DNA of 64,000 bases from Acidimicrobiia bacterium. GTDB lineage: Bacteria > Actinomycetota > Acidimicrobiia > Acidimicrobiales > SKKL01. Location: assembly GCA_016649895.1 (NCBI GenBank), contig JAENWR010000001.1:1-64000 (forward strand). Reading direction: 5' to 3'. The notes beneath the pieces were generated by a model. The model had not been told where the DNA came from and did not search any database. It saw nothing but the letters and a program-made list of their open reading frames with translations. The translations under genes were made by a program, and so were the position numbers. Below, one piece after another: positions 40,638 through 48,429 of this stretch; position 1 is the stretch's first letter, and every line of letters begins with the position of its first letter.

Positions 40638-41404
40638 CGCTCTCCCACGACGAGGTGGCGGAGCTGCTCGGCGCCTACGCGCTCGATGCGATCGACCCCG
40701 ACGAGCGCGAGGCGGTCGACGAGCACCTGGTCGAGTGCCCCCGCTGCCGCGCCGAGCTGCGCGATCACCTGGCGGTGGCCGGCGTCCTCGGCGACGAAGG
40801 GGCCGCGGCCCCGGCCGGTGTGTGGGACCGCATCGCCGCCGACATCCACAACGGTGACTCGGCCACATCGGTGTTGCCGCCGTTCGATCTCGATGCGATC
40901 CGGATGGGGCGCTTCGAGACGCCCGAACCTGGCGCGCCTGCTCGCGGCCGACACGTGCGGCTCCTCGCGGCTGCCGCAGCGGTCGTCGTCGTGGCCGCCA
41001 TCGGCGGCTTGGGAGCGATCATCGCTGCGCAGCAGTCGAGGCTCGACGAGATGGCCGACGACATGGACGAGCGCGACATGCTGGCCGACCCCGGCAGCGC
41101 CGTCGTGCAGCTGACCGATGCCGACGGGGTGGCCTACGCCGCGGTGGTGATGGGCGACGACGGCCGGGCGGCTCTCGTCAGCACCGCACTCGCCGCGCTG
41201 CCCGATGACCGCACCTACCAGCTGTGGGCCGTCGGTGCGGATGGCCCGGTGTCGCTCGGGATGCTCGGCGCGTCGCCCACCGTGGTGCCGTTCCGGCTCG
41301 CCGGTGAGATGCCGATGACGCTGGCCATCACCGAGGAGCCTGCCGCCGGCTCGGTCGCTCCTACCACCGACCCCATGGTGACCGCCGAGCTCACCTCGCT
41401 CTAG
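40634..41404 (+). CDS. Membrane anti-sigma factor (RskA-type, zinc-binding)
   Basis: 256 aa. The N-terminal zinc anti-sigma motif is H-x3-C-x2-C in EHLVECPRCRAEL (about residues 35-47). One membrane helix, LLAAAAAVVVVAAIGGLGAI, is near residues 112-131, and the extracellular RskA domain has TYQLWAVGADGPVSLGMLG and TLAITEEPAAGS. It would hold the ECF factor at the membrane until regulated proteolysis. Its stop codon TAG is split across the boundary of the inserted TnpB element; before insertion it would have ended in TGA at the same codon. Confidence 0.93.
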   Translation: MTLSHDEVAELLGAYALDAIDPDEREAVDEHLVECPRCRAELRDHLAVAGVLGDEGAAAPAGVWDRIAADIHNGDSATSVLPPFDLDAIRMGRFETPEPGAPARGRHVRLLAAAAAVVVVAAIGGLGAIIAAQQSRLDEMADDMDERDMLADPGSAVVQLTDADGVAYAAVVMGDDGRAALVSTALAALPDDRTYQLWAVGADGPVSLGMLGASPTVVPFRLAGEMPMTLAITEEPAAGSVAPTTDPMVTAELTSL

Positions 41405-42945
41405 GTTCGGCAAAGAGGTGTGATTCGGGGTGCCCGAATCGGTTGCCTAGATGTCGAACTGGACGCCGTTGCCAACGTCCCGTCCAAATCTTGTGCCCCG
41501 CCAGCAGTTGCTGGCAGGGCTGTTTGGTTCCGGCCTCTGGCGACTGCTGCCATCCCAGCGTGAGCTGGGCTGGTCTTGTGCGGTCTCGGCTCGGCGTTTT
41601 GGGTCTCCGGTCGTAGCCCGGCGACAGGTTGCTCTTGTTGCTCGAGGAGCCGTTGGGCTTCTCGAGCGATGTTGCGTGCCGCGTTCACGTCCCGATCAAG
41701 GACGAGAGCGCAGTGGGGGTCGTCGCAGATGAAGGTGCGGTCGCCGAGGGCAAGCTTGGCTTTCGCGAGCCCACAGTCAGAACACGTCTTCGACGACGGG
41801 AAGAAGCGGCCGACCACGACGAGTGCGGAGTCGTGGTCGGTGGTCTTGTAGGTGAGCTGGCGGCGCAGCTCGCCGAGTGACGCATCAGCGAGAGCGCGGC
41901 CGAGCCGACGCTTTCGGTGACCCATCCCGGCCAGGTTCAGATCCTCGATAGCCACCACATCGAACCCGCCGGCGAGCGCGTTGCTCATGTGGTGGAGGTG
42001 CAGGGCCCGGGTCTTGGTGATCCTGCCGTGCAGCCGTGCACGGCGGTCGAGGAGCTTGCGCCGGTTGCGCGAACCCTTCTCGCAGCGGGCGACCGCCCGG
42101 TCGAGCTTGCGGAGCCGTCGCAACTGTCCAGCCAACACCTTCGGGTTGATCACATGGCCAGTCGTGTCGGTCAGCCCGGCCACAGGCCGCGAGAGAGTGG
42201 CCAGGTGCTTCACGCCGCCGTCGACGCCGACCGTCCCGCCGTGGCGCTTGCGGGGCTTCGGTACCGGGCGTGCGTCGAGCTGATACCGCACGAGCAGGCT
42301 CGCCTGCCACCGACCGCCGCGGCGGGCGACCGTGACCTTCTGGATCGAGGCTCGGCCCTGCTCAACAAGGCGGTACAGCCGGCGGGTCGACGAACTCGTG
42401 TGCAACCAGGCGAGCTCGCGGCGGCGACGCTTCACCGCGAGCTCCGGCGTCGATTGCGGCAGCATCAACCGGATCGCGTGACGGTTGTGGTGCAGCCACG
42501 ACAGCTGGTGGTTGATCTCCACGAACGACACCGACGGCACCGCCTGGCCACGCTTCTTGAACCGAGGGAACCCGACACGGCGCCCCTTGCGCTCCCCCGA
42601 ACGGGACTTTGACCAGTTGTCGAGCGCCTGCGCGGCGTCGACGATGCCTGACCGGAAGGCATGCATCGACACTTCCCGCCACCACGGCGCCACCTCGTCC
42701 TTCGCCTGGTTCCAGAGGGTGCCGAGACGGGTCGCCGACCATGGCACTGCCGGCGTGAGCTCATCCTCGGGTACGCCGCTTTCACGCTCGACGCGGCGCA
42801 CATCCAGGTTGTCTTGCACGGTGGCGAGCACCCAGTTGTACGCGAACCGTCGCGCGCCGCAGTACGAGCCCAGCAGCCGTTCCTCGGACGGGGACATGTC
42901 AAGCGGGAACACCACCGCTCGCGTCACGAACCCGTCCCCCGTCAT
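41401..42945 (-). CDS. tnpB: TnpB RNA-guided nuclease-type protein (IS200/IS605 OrfB family)
   Basis: 514 aa. The N-terminal region has GSYCGARRFAYNWVLATV and VGFPRFKKRG, standard TnpB landmarks. RuvC acids are present: Asp in TVGVDGGVKHLA (D242), Glu in VVAIEDLNLAGM (E334) and Asp in LVLDRDVNAARNI (about 417-419). The zinc finger is CSDCG with CDDPHC, a C-x4-C second pair instead of the usual C-x2-C. About 90 residues after the RuvC end are low-complexity and may be non-conserved read-through over the element's right end. All catalytic residues are intact, so activity is possible. The stop codon is completed by the target duplication. Confidence 0.9.
   Translation of the reverse strand: MTGDGFVTRAVVFPLDMSPSEERLLGSYCGARRFAYNWVLATVQDNLDVRRVERESGVPEDELTPAVPWSATRLGTLWNQAKDEVAPWWREVSMHAFRSGIVDAAQALDNWSKSRSGERKGRRVGFPRFKKRGQAVPSVSFVEINHQLSWLHHNRHAIRLMLPQSTPELAVKRRRRELAWLHTSSSTRRLYRLVEQGRASIQKVTVARRGGRWQASLLVRYQLDARPVPKPRKRHGGTVGVDGGVKHLATLSRPVAGLTDTTGHVINPKVLAGQLRRLRKLDRAVARCEKGSRNRRKLLDRRARLHGRITKTRALHLHHMSNALAGGFDVVAIEDLNLAGMGHRKRRLGRALADASLGELRRQLTYKTTDHDSALVVVGRFFPSSKTCSDCGLAKAKLALGDRTFICDDPHCALVLDRDVNAARNIAREAQRLLEQQEQPVAGLRPETQNAEPRPHKTSPAHAGMAAVARGRNQTALPATAGGAQDLDGTLATASSSTSRQPIRAPRITPLCRT
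41403..41434 (+). repeat. Terminal inverted repeat next to tnpB 3' end
   Basis: Starts AGGTTCGGCAAAG and continues to CGGGGTGCC. Inside it, 41423-41439 form a perfect stem ATTCGGG/CCCGAAT with a 3-nt GTG loop, a possible right-end hairpin. Pairs with 42991-43020. Confidence 0.75.
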
Positions 42946-42990
42946 AGCTCTGATTGTGCGCGAGGAGTGTGACAGTGCCACTCGCTCAGG

Positions 42991-43020
42991 CACCCCGATC
43001 ACACCCATTTGCCGAACTGG
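42991..43020 (-). repeat. Terminal inverted repeat upstream of tnpB
   Basis: Reverse complement begins CCAGTTCGGCAAATGGG and continues to CGGGGTGCC. The same inner hairpin is present in weaker form (TCGGG/CCTGA around GTG, one G-T pair). Followed at 43021 by the second copy of CCTCGCTCT. Confidence 0.75.
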
Positions 43021-43021
43021 C

Positions 43022-43036
43022 CTCGCTCTGAGCGAG
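43022..43036. terminator. Palindrome used as insertion site, former end of the anti-sigma operon
   Basis: CTCGCTC-T-GAGCGAG, perfect arms around one base; as RNA a 5-bp stem with a 5-nt loop. The anti-sigma stop TGA would lie in it before the insertion. The element duplicated its left half (CCTCGCTCT), leaving the right half only on this side. A short terminator or regulatory hairpin is possible. Confidence 0.4.
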
Positions 43037-43122
43037 AGTCGAGTCCGGCGCAAGCTGTAGCGTCCAAGACGCATGCGGCTGAGACGGTTCTTGGCTGTGG
43101 TCCAGACGTAGATTGCAACGCG

Positions 43123-43218
43123 TTGAACGATCAGTTGGGTGATGCGATCGAGCGCGGCGACGAGGCTGCCGAGCTGCAGCTCGTCGCCGAAGGCGAGTCG
43201 CACGGCTGCCTCGACTAG
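43123..43218 (+). other. Possible remnant small ORF beside the TnpB element
   Basis: From TTG 43123 the frame reads 31 residues (LNDQLGDAIERGDEAAELQL... to GCLD) with GC-rich third positions, unlike the DNA just before it. Its TAG overlaps the stop of the convergent gene in the shared CTAG. It may be the tail of a small conserved protein or a fragment. The rest of 43030-43122 shows nothing recognisable. Confidence 0.3.
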
Positions 43219-44225
43219 GACGGCGTGGCGTGGGGATCGAACGCGGTCGGAGCGGTGTGCAGGTGGCGGACGACGCGGGCGATCACATCGGACGGCTCGA
43301 GCGACGAGCTCGCGCCGGCAGTCGGCGCCAGCTCCGGTGTGAGGACGGTGGCGCTATCGCTCGTCCAGGTCACGTCGTCGGCTGCGGTGAGCTCTTCGGC
43401 CAAGGCCGACAGGTCGACGCGCGGGCGGATCGCCCGGCTGCGGTACTCCACCCACGACTCGTAGCGGTAGGTGAACCGATACGACCCGTTGGCCACGAGG
43501 AGCAGCGCCCCGCGCTCGGTGCGGTTGTGGATGGCCATGGGATGGATGGCGGAGTAGCGCTCTCCGGCGAATCGATGGCCCCACCACGACGAGGGCGACG
43601 GAACCGTGACGACAGCCAGGTCGACATCGGGGCGCTCATCGATGCCGACGGCGCCACCGTCGATCGCCGCTTCACTCGCGGTGAGCGCGGCGTCCTCTTC
43701 GGCCCAGACGTGGCGGTACTGCTCGACGCGGTCCACCAGGTCGGGCAGCCGAGGGAGGACCTCCTCGTAGAGGTGTCGGGTGCGCTCGCCGTAGCCCGTC
43801 GGGAGCGTGCCCAGCGGTGACCGGTCGGGGTCGGTGAACGCTGATACGACCATCGAGGCTCGGGCCGAGTCACGGAACCGGTATGTCCCGAAGTCGCCTG
43901 CGGCAGCGAGATCCTCGAGCTGAGGCCGACGGGCCATCGCATCGGCGGGGGAGAGGAGGGCATAGATGCCGACGAGGCCGTCCTGGTCGAAGTGGTTGGT
44001 GGACACCGCTGTGGCGGCGCCGTGCATGGAGGTGTGGTGGTCGAGGTACCGGAACGCCATCTGCGCCGACAGATCGGCCTGGATGTCGGCAGCGACGGGG
44101 GGCGAACCCGGCCAGTGCGACAGGGTCAGGGTCGTGTTGGTCGTGGGGGTGGCGTCGACGACGATATTCGGCTCGTCGGCCACCTCGTCGAACGGGCAGA
44201 AGCGGAGACCGGCCGTGATAGGCAT
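43215..44225 (-). CDS. Conserved hypothetical protein (336 aa), perhaps DUF6687-like
   Basis: Function unknown. MPITAGLRFCPFDEVADEPN starts the protein, and the central segment AQMAFRYLDHHTSMHGAATA and DGLVGIYALLSPADAM look conserved. A C-terminal stretch, ANGSYRFTYRYESWVEYRSR, follows NRTERGALLLV. No membrane segment, signal peptide or cofactor motif is visible. The DUF name is from memory and uncertain. A palindrome 14 bp upstream of the ATG may control it. Confidence 0.72.
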   Translation of the reverse strand: MPITAGLRFCPFDEVADEPNIVVDATPTTNTTLTLSHWPGSPPVAADIQADLSAQMAFRYLDHHTSMHGAATAVSTNHFDQDGLVGIYALLSPADAMARRPQLEDLAAAGDFGTYRFRDSARASMVVSAFTDPDRSPLGTLPTGYGERTRHLYEEVLPRLPDLVDRVEQYRHVWAEEDAALTASEAAIDGGAVGIDERPDVDLAVVTVPSPSSWWGHRFAGERYSAIHPMAIHNRTERGALLLVANGSYRFTYRYESWVEYRSRAIRPRVDLSALAEELTAADDVTWTSDSATVLTPELAPTAGASSSLEPSDVIARVVRHLHTAPTAFDPHATPS

Positions 44226-44239
44226 GCGGCGGAGGGTAC

Positions 44240-44261
44240 GACCTCGACCCGACTCGAGGTC
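44240..44261. promoter_or_regulatory. Perfect 8-bp-arm palindrome in a divergent promoter
   Basis: GACCTCGA, six bases, TCGAGGTC. It lies 14 bp upstream of the conserved hypothetical gene start and 71 bp upstream of the DinB start, so either gene could be controlled. It could be an operator or an RNA hairpin in the leader of the left gene. Confidence 0.45.
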
Positions 44262-44332
44262 AAGGGCTTCTCAGGGGTCACCCCGACGGCCGGCCCGGCG
44301 CCGACGACACGACCCGTGGCATCGTGGCGTCC

Positions 44333-44923
44333 ATGGACCTCGACGTGGTGAAGGCGCACCTCCACCAGAAGCTGCGGGCCGCCCGCGAGGCACTGGTGTG
44401 GAAGCTCGACGGGGTGTCGGAGTACGACATCCGGCGGCCCATGACCGCCACGGGCACCAACCTGCTCGGCGTGGTCAAGCACAACGCGATCTCGGACTCG
44501 CGGTACTTCGGCGAGGTCTTCGACCGGCCGTTCCCCGAACCTCTGCCGCGGTGGGACGATCCGGGTGCCGACCTCGTCGACCACTGGGCGACCGAGCACG
44601 AGACCCGGGAGCAGATCGTCGACCTCTACCGGCGTGTGTGGGCACACGCGGATGCGACCATCGAAGCGCTCGACCTCGACGATCGTGGCTACGTGCTGTG
44701 GTGGCAGGAGGAGGTCCCGCTGCTCAACGTCATGGCGGCGCGGCTCGTCGACTCCGTGCGCCATGCGGGGCATGCCGACATCTTGCGCGAGTGGATCGAC
44801 GGTGCCGTGGGTGTCGACGCCGACGGACTGCCTCTGCACGGGCGCGACAGCAGCTACTGGGAGGCCCGGCGTGCGCGCATCGACGACGCTGCCCGCGCAG
44901 CGGATCCACAGCGAGCGGGATGA
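44333..44923 (+). CDS. DinB-family protein
   Basis: 196 aa. ATG 44333 gives MDLDVVKAHLHQKL; a GTG at 44324 would add three residues. The four-helix-bundle DinB/DUF664 pattern is seen in ALVWKLDGVSEYDIRRPM, LGVVKHNAISDSRYFGEVF and RLVDSVRHAGHADILREWID; the conserved His residues of the metal site are at KHNA, RHAGH. These proteins are often mycothiol- or bacillithiol-dependent transferases, here unproven. Confidence 0.85.
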   Translation: MDLDVVKAHLHQKLRAAREALVWKLDGVSEYDIRRPMTATGTNLLGVVKHNAISDSRYFGEVFDRPFPEPLPRWDDPGADLVDHWATEHETREQIVDLYRRVWAHADATIEALDLDDRGYVLWWQEEVPLLNVMAARLVDSVRHAGHADILREWIDGAVGVDADGLPLHGRDSSYWEARRARIDDAARAADPQRAG

Positions 44924-44947
44924 GCCGGCCCGCGGCCCCGCGTGCTG

Positions 44948-45420
44948 CTACCTGCGGCACGCGGCTCGGGTCGCGGCTGCGGCGGCGCTGATGTACTCGG
45001 GGTCGGGCTGGTTCGCCCACCCGTCGCTGCTGCTCGGCTGGTGGCCGCTCTCGAGCGACCGACGCCAGTCGAAGCACGCCAGGTACAGCGGTCGCACGTG
45101 CATCACCCCTTCGAGCCGGTCGAGCTCCTCGTCGGTGAGCTCGACGTGTCGGCGGTACGCGCTCACGGCCGCGTCGATCCACTCGGCGTTGAGCCACGTT
45201 CCCCACATGAGGTATGCAAGGTCGGCGAGGCGTGGCCCGCGCCCTGCGGCCCTCCACTGGATCGCCACCGGGCCGTCGTGGCCCACGATCACGTGATCGG
45301 GGGCGGCGAGGAGGTTGCCGTGGACCAACGCCTCGGGCAGGCCCTCGCCGGCGTCGGCCGTGCGGACCTGCTCGCGAAGCTGACGCGCTTCAGCGGCTTC
45401 ATGTGGGGACGGACAAACCG
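44948..45420 (-). pseudogene. C-terminal fragment of an aminoglycoside phosphotransferase-like kinase
   Basis: The frame from about 45420 down reads HEAAEARQLREQV, then LVHGNLLAAPDHVIVGHDG and GRGPRLADLAYLMWGTW. This matches the second half of APH/choline-kinase proteins, but the catalytic HGD is HGN and the DxD-type metal Asp reads QWR. The N-terminal lobe (about 150 residues) is missing; upstream lies the end of the beta-lactamase-like gene, and the only NTG start (TTG 45328) falls inside the domain. Likely truncated and inactive. Confidence 0.6.
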
Positions 45421-46424
45421 TGCGAGTCGGTCCAGGCAGGCTGCGAATGGTCGAGGTGGCGAGCGAGGCCAGAGTTCGCGAGCAACCGCAGTCGCCGGTT
45501 GAAGTCCTGAGGTCCGAGGTGGTCGTCGTTCGTCACCGCGATGAAGGCGCAGTCGTGCGACGGGAAGCGGACGAAGGAGACGAGATAGCCGGCGAATGCT
45601 CCGCCGTGGCTCTCGATGCGCAGTCCGTGGTGCGGGCGGATGGAGATGCCCCAGGCGTCGTGTGCGACGGTGCCGTCGGGAAGCGTCGGGCGCTCGCCGA
45701 GCACGAGCTCACCGAGCGGGGTGCTCGGGAGCCAGCTGTTCCAGGCGACGAGGTCCGACAGCGTGGTGACCAGCCCGCCGTCGCCGACGCTGGTGAAGCG
45801 GATGTCGACCCGTCGGCCGTCGCTCCACCCCGGAGTGGCCGTCGGGTGGTCGACATCGAGGAAGTCGGATGCGTGCATGCCCGCCGGGTCGAGGAGCGTC
45901 TGCCGAGCGAGCTCGCCAAAGGATTGGCTGGCGACCGTCCGAGCGGCCTCGGCGAGCAACACGTAGCCGTAGTTGCTGTATCGATGCTGCGTTCCGGGCG
46001 CTGCATCGAGGCGGACGTCGTCGAGCGCTCTGATGCGATCGCTGTTCGACATTGGATGATCGGCTGCGAAGCCCGTTGCTACGTCGAGGCGGTTCGAGTC
46101 AGGAAGGCCGCTCGTGTGCGACACGAGGTGGTCGATCGTGATGCCGGCCATGCTCGACGGAAGCGCAGGCACCAGCTGGCGGATCATCGTGTCGAGCGAG
46201 AGCCGCCCGGTGAGGATCAGTTCCGCGATGCAGGCACCGGTGAACTGCTTGGCGACGGACGCGGCGTAGACCACGGTGTCGGCCGTGAACGCCCCGCCGC
46301 CGGGTCCGACCGTTCCCCACTGCCGGGATGCGACGACCTCACCGTGGACGACGACGGCGACTGCGGTTCCACCAGCGGAAGGGCGACGGTCGTCAAACGC
46401 CGACCAGTCGAGTCGTCCCAGCAC
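45399..46424 (-). CDS. Beta-lactamase-family serine hydrolase
   Basis: 341 aa. Active-site motifs are SVAKQFTG (SxxK) near residue 60, YSNYGYVLLAE (YxN) near 155 and the third-box ESHGGAFAGY near 280, the pattern of class C/penicillin-binding-protein-like esterases. GTG 46424 is an approximate start; no good Shine-Dalgarno is seen. No signal peptide, so cytosolic esterase or peptidase activity is more likely than antibiotic resistance. The C-terminus overlaps the start of the phosphotransferase fragment. Confidence 0.83.
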   Translation of the reverse strand: MLGRLDWSAFDDRRPSAGGTAVAVVVHGEVVASRQWGTVGPGGGAFTADTVVYAASVAKQFTGACIAELILTGRLSLDTMIRQLVPALPSSMAGITIDHLVSHTSGLPDSNRLDVATGFAADHPMSNSDRIRALDDVRLDAAPGTQHRYSNYGYVLLAEAARTVASQSFGELARQTLLDPAGMHASDFLDVDHPTATPGWSDGRRVDIRFTSVGDGGLVTTLSDLVAWNSWLPSTPLGELVLGERPTLPDGTVAHDAWGISIRPHHGLRIESHGGAFAGYLVSFVRFPSHDCAFIAVTNDDHLGPQDFNRRLRLLANSGLARHLDHSQPAWTDSHGLSVPT

Positions 46425-46528
46425 GCCACAAGGGTAGGTCGACGGCTCCACGTCCGTTCGGTACCAGAGCGCGCGGATCGTCCCCGACCGGGCTCGGGCC
46501 GGTGGGCAGGGTGGGGCCGGTCCGGTCG

Positions 46529-47404
46529 TCAGTCCTCGGCGAGGAAGTCGAGGATGAGGGCGTTGACCACGTCGGGCTGCTCGAGCTGGAGGAAGTGGCC
46601 CGCCCCGTCGACCACGACCATGCGCGACGCCTCGTCGGTGAGCTCGGCGCTCACGCCGGTGACCACGTCGATGCCGACGCAGCCGTCGTCGATGCCGTGC
46701 AAGTAGAGGAGCGGCTGGGCCGGGATCTTCCCGGTGGCGGACTGGGCGTCGGCGAGCGCGGGGTCGCGCGGGCCGTCGCCGAGGGTGGCGCGGTAGTAGC
46801 CGAGCGCCGCCGACAGGTTGGCCGGGTCGCGCAGCGATTCCTTGACCCGGGTCAGCGCGTCGCCGGCATCGAAGCCCGGAGACCAGTCGCTCCAGAGCCG
46901 GTCGATGAACGCCATGTCGTCCGTGGGCACGATGGTATCGGCCAGCGCGTGCTGGAAGAAGAACATGTACCAGGAGCGCTGTAGCTGGTCGTAGGACGTG
47001 AAGGCCTGGGCGAGGGCTCCGCCCGGCGGCACCGCCGCGCCGACGACGCGACGCCATCGCTCGGGTTCCAGGTTGGCGGCCCCGTAGGCCGCAGGTGCGC
47101 CCCAGTCGTGGCCGATGATGACCGCGTCGGGTCCGCCACCGAGCGCCTCGTGGAGGCGGCACGCGTCGTGGGCGAGCGCGCCGGTCTGGAAGAACCCGTC
47201 GGCGGGCACCTCGGTGGGGGCGTACCCACGCATGAACGGCGCCACCGCCCGGTATCCCGCATCGGCCAGCTCGGGCAGCAGGTGCTGCCACCCCCAGGCT
47301 GAGTCGGGGAAGCCGTGCAGGCACAGGGCGAGCGGCCCGTCGCCTGCCTCGAGGTAGCCAAACCGGAGGGAGCCAGCCGTCACGTCGCCTTGATGAAGGG
47401 TCAT
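46529..47404 (-). CDS. Alpha/beta hydrolase, epoxide-hydrolase-like
   Basis: 291 aa. ATG 47404 begins MTLHQGDVTAGSLRFGYLE. HGFPDSAWGWQHLLPELA carries the oxyanion HG-P motif. The nucleophile elbow GHDWGAPAAYG has Asp instead of Ser, typical of epoxide hydrolases and haloalkane dehalogenases. The C-terminal His is in VVDGAGHFLQLEQPDVV. A cap domain with YDQLQRSWYMFFFQHALAD is present. Divergent from the metallo-hydrolase gene. Confidence 0.88.
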   Translation of the reverse strand: MTLHQGDVTAGSLRFGYLEAGDGPLALCLHGFPDSAWGWQHLLPELADAGYRAVAPFMRGYAPTEVPADGFFQTGALAHDACRLHEALGGGPDAVIIGHDWGAPAAYGAANLEPERWRRVVGAAVPPGGALAQAFTSYDQLQRSWYMFFFQHALADTIVPTDDMAFIDRLWSDWSPGFDAGDALTRVKESLRDPANLSAALGYYRATLGDGPRDPALADAQSATGKIPAQPLLYLHGIDDGCVGIDVVTGVSAELTDEASRMVVVDGAGHFLQLEQPDVVNALILDFLAED

Positions 47405-47521
47405 GTCGGCCGAATCTAGGGGAGGAGTGCGTCGTTGGCCTGCTGAGACTTGGGTCACATGGCTTGCAGTCCGACCCGAGGGGTCCGTTACTGTCCCCAG
47501 CTTGGAAGGGGGAGGCTTGTG

Positions 47522-48355
47522 GTGAACGTGTCGTTCTTCGGCGTGCGCGGCTCGACGCCGTGTCCCGGTCCAGCCAACGCGCGCTACGGCGGCAACACCG
47601 CGTGTGTGGTCGTCGAACGGCCAGGTGCCGATCCACTTGTCCTCGATCTCGGCACGGGGCTCCGCTCGTTCGGCGAGACGCTTCCCCACGACGGCTCGTT
47701 CCGCGGCAGCGCCTTCGTCACCCACCTCCACTGGGACCACGTGCAAGGTCTGCCGTTCTTCGTCCCGATCCTCCGCGCCGGCGCGTGCATCGACATCTAC
47801 GGTCCCCAGCCCGAGGACGGGCGCTCGCTGGCCGATGCCTTCGCCGGGTTCATGCGGCCGCCGTACTTCCCGGTCACCGTCGAGCAGCTTCCTGGACAGA
47901 TCACGTTCCACGAGCTCGACGACGCCACGGTGCAGGTCGGCGACGCCCGAGTGACGGCGCGGTCGGTTCCGCACGTGGGCCACACCAACGGCTACCGGCT
48001 CGAGTGCGACGATCTCGCCATCGCCTACGTCAGCGATCACCAGCAGCCATGCGATGGCTCGATGCGCGTGGTCGACTCGGTGCTCGAGCTGTGCGACGGT
48101 GTCGACCTCCTCATCCACGACGCCCAGTACACCGTCGACGAGTTCACGAAGAAGTGCGACTGGGGGCACTGCACCGTCGAATACGCGGTGAACGTCGCCC
48201 GCACCGCCGGGGCGGGTCGGCTCGTTCTCTTCCACCACGACCCGGCCCACGACGACGAATGGCTCGACTGCATCCTGGTGGCGGCCGAACGCCTGGCTGG
48301 CCCCGACCTCGAGGTCGTCTCGGCGTACGAAGGGCTGACGATCTCCCTCGGCTGA
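47522..48355 (+). CDS. Metallo-beta-lactamase-fold hydrolase
   Basis: 277 aa. GTG 47522 is 6 nt from GGGAGG, a better spacing than GTG 47519. VRGSTPCPGPANARYGGNT begins the domain. The metal site is FVTHLHWDHVQGLPFF (HxHxDH with Trp inserted, about residue 65), with further His in SVPHVGHTNGYR and the Asp in IAYVSDHQQP. VLFHHDPAHDDE lies near the C-terminus. This type is often a phosphodiesterase or cyclic-nucleotide/RNA-related hydrolase; the substrate is unknown. Confidence 0.88.
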   Translation: MNVSFFGVRGSTPCPGPANARYGGNTACVVVERPGADPLVLDLGTGLRSFGETLPHDGSFRGSAFVTHLHWDHVQGLPFFVPILRAGACIDIYGPQPEDGRSLADAFAGFMRPPYFPVTVEQLPGQITFHELDDATVQVGDARVTARSVPHVGHTNGYRLECDDLAIAYVSDHQQPCDGSMRVVDSVLELCDGVDLLIHDAQYTVDEFTKKCDWGHCTVEYAVNVARTAGAGRLVLFHHDPAHDDEWLDCILVAAERLAGPDLEVVSAYEGLTISLG

Positions 48356-48376
48356 TCGGCGCATCTAGGGTCGGTC

Positions 48377-48400
48377 TCGACATCTCGACATCTCGACATC
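48377..48400. repeat. Three tandem copies of TCGACATC
   Basis: Exact 8-bp direct repeats in the 74-bp gap between the metallo-hydrolase stop and the molybdoenzyme start. Could be a protein-binding array or simple slippage product. Confidence 0.6.
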
Positions 48401-48429
48401 CGATCGGGGCCCCGCTCCGAACAGCACGT

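Larger units (their letters stand above)
41403..43020 (-). mobile_element. TnpB-carrying element with terminal inverted repeats
   Basis: A 1.62-kb insertion with one gene (tnpB) and no transposase. The ends match as inverted repeats: the left starts AGGTTCGGCAAA, the right (reverse complement) CCAGTTCGGCAAA, continuing with TGTGAT and CGGGGTGCC; about 27 of 30 positions agree with one 1-nt gap. The flanks carry the direct repeat CCTCGCTCT (41394-41402 and 43021-43029), which I read as a 9-bp target duplication. Typical IS200/IS605 elements have neither inverted repeats nor duplications, so this may be a passive element moved by a DDE transposase elsewhere in the genome. Confidence 0.72.

Noticed and set aside
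41403-43020. Classifying the TnpB insertion as an ordinary IS200/IS605 element
   Set aside because: No TnpA gene, and it has terminal inverted repeats and a flanking 9-bp duplication that this family lacks.
43009-43122. Upstream extension of the small ORF into the transposon end
   Set aside because: Codon composition is poor there and the start would lie inside the terminal repeat.
45399-46424. Calling the serine hydrolase an antibiotic-resistance beta-lactamase
   Set aside because: It has SxxK and YxN motifs but no signal peptide and no clear class-specific features; esterase or DD-peptidase-like activity is as likely.
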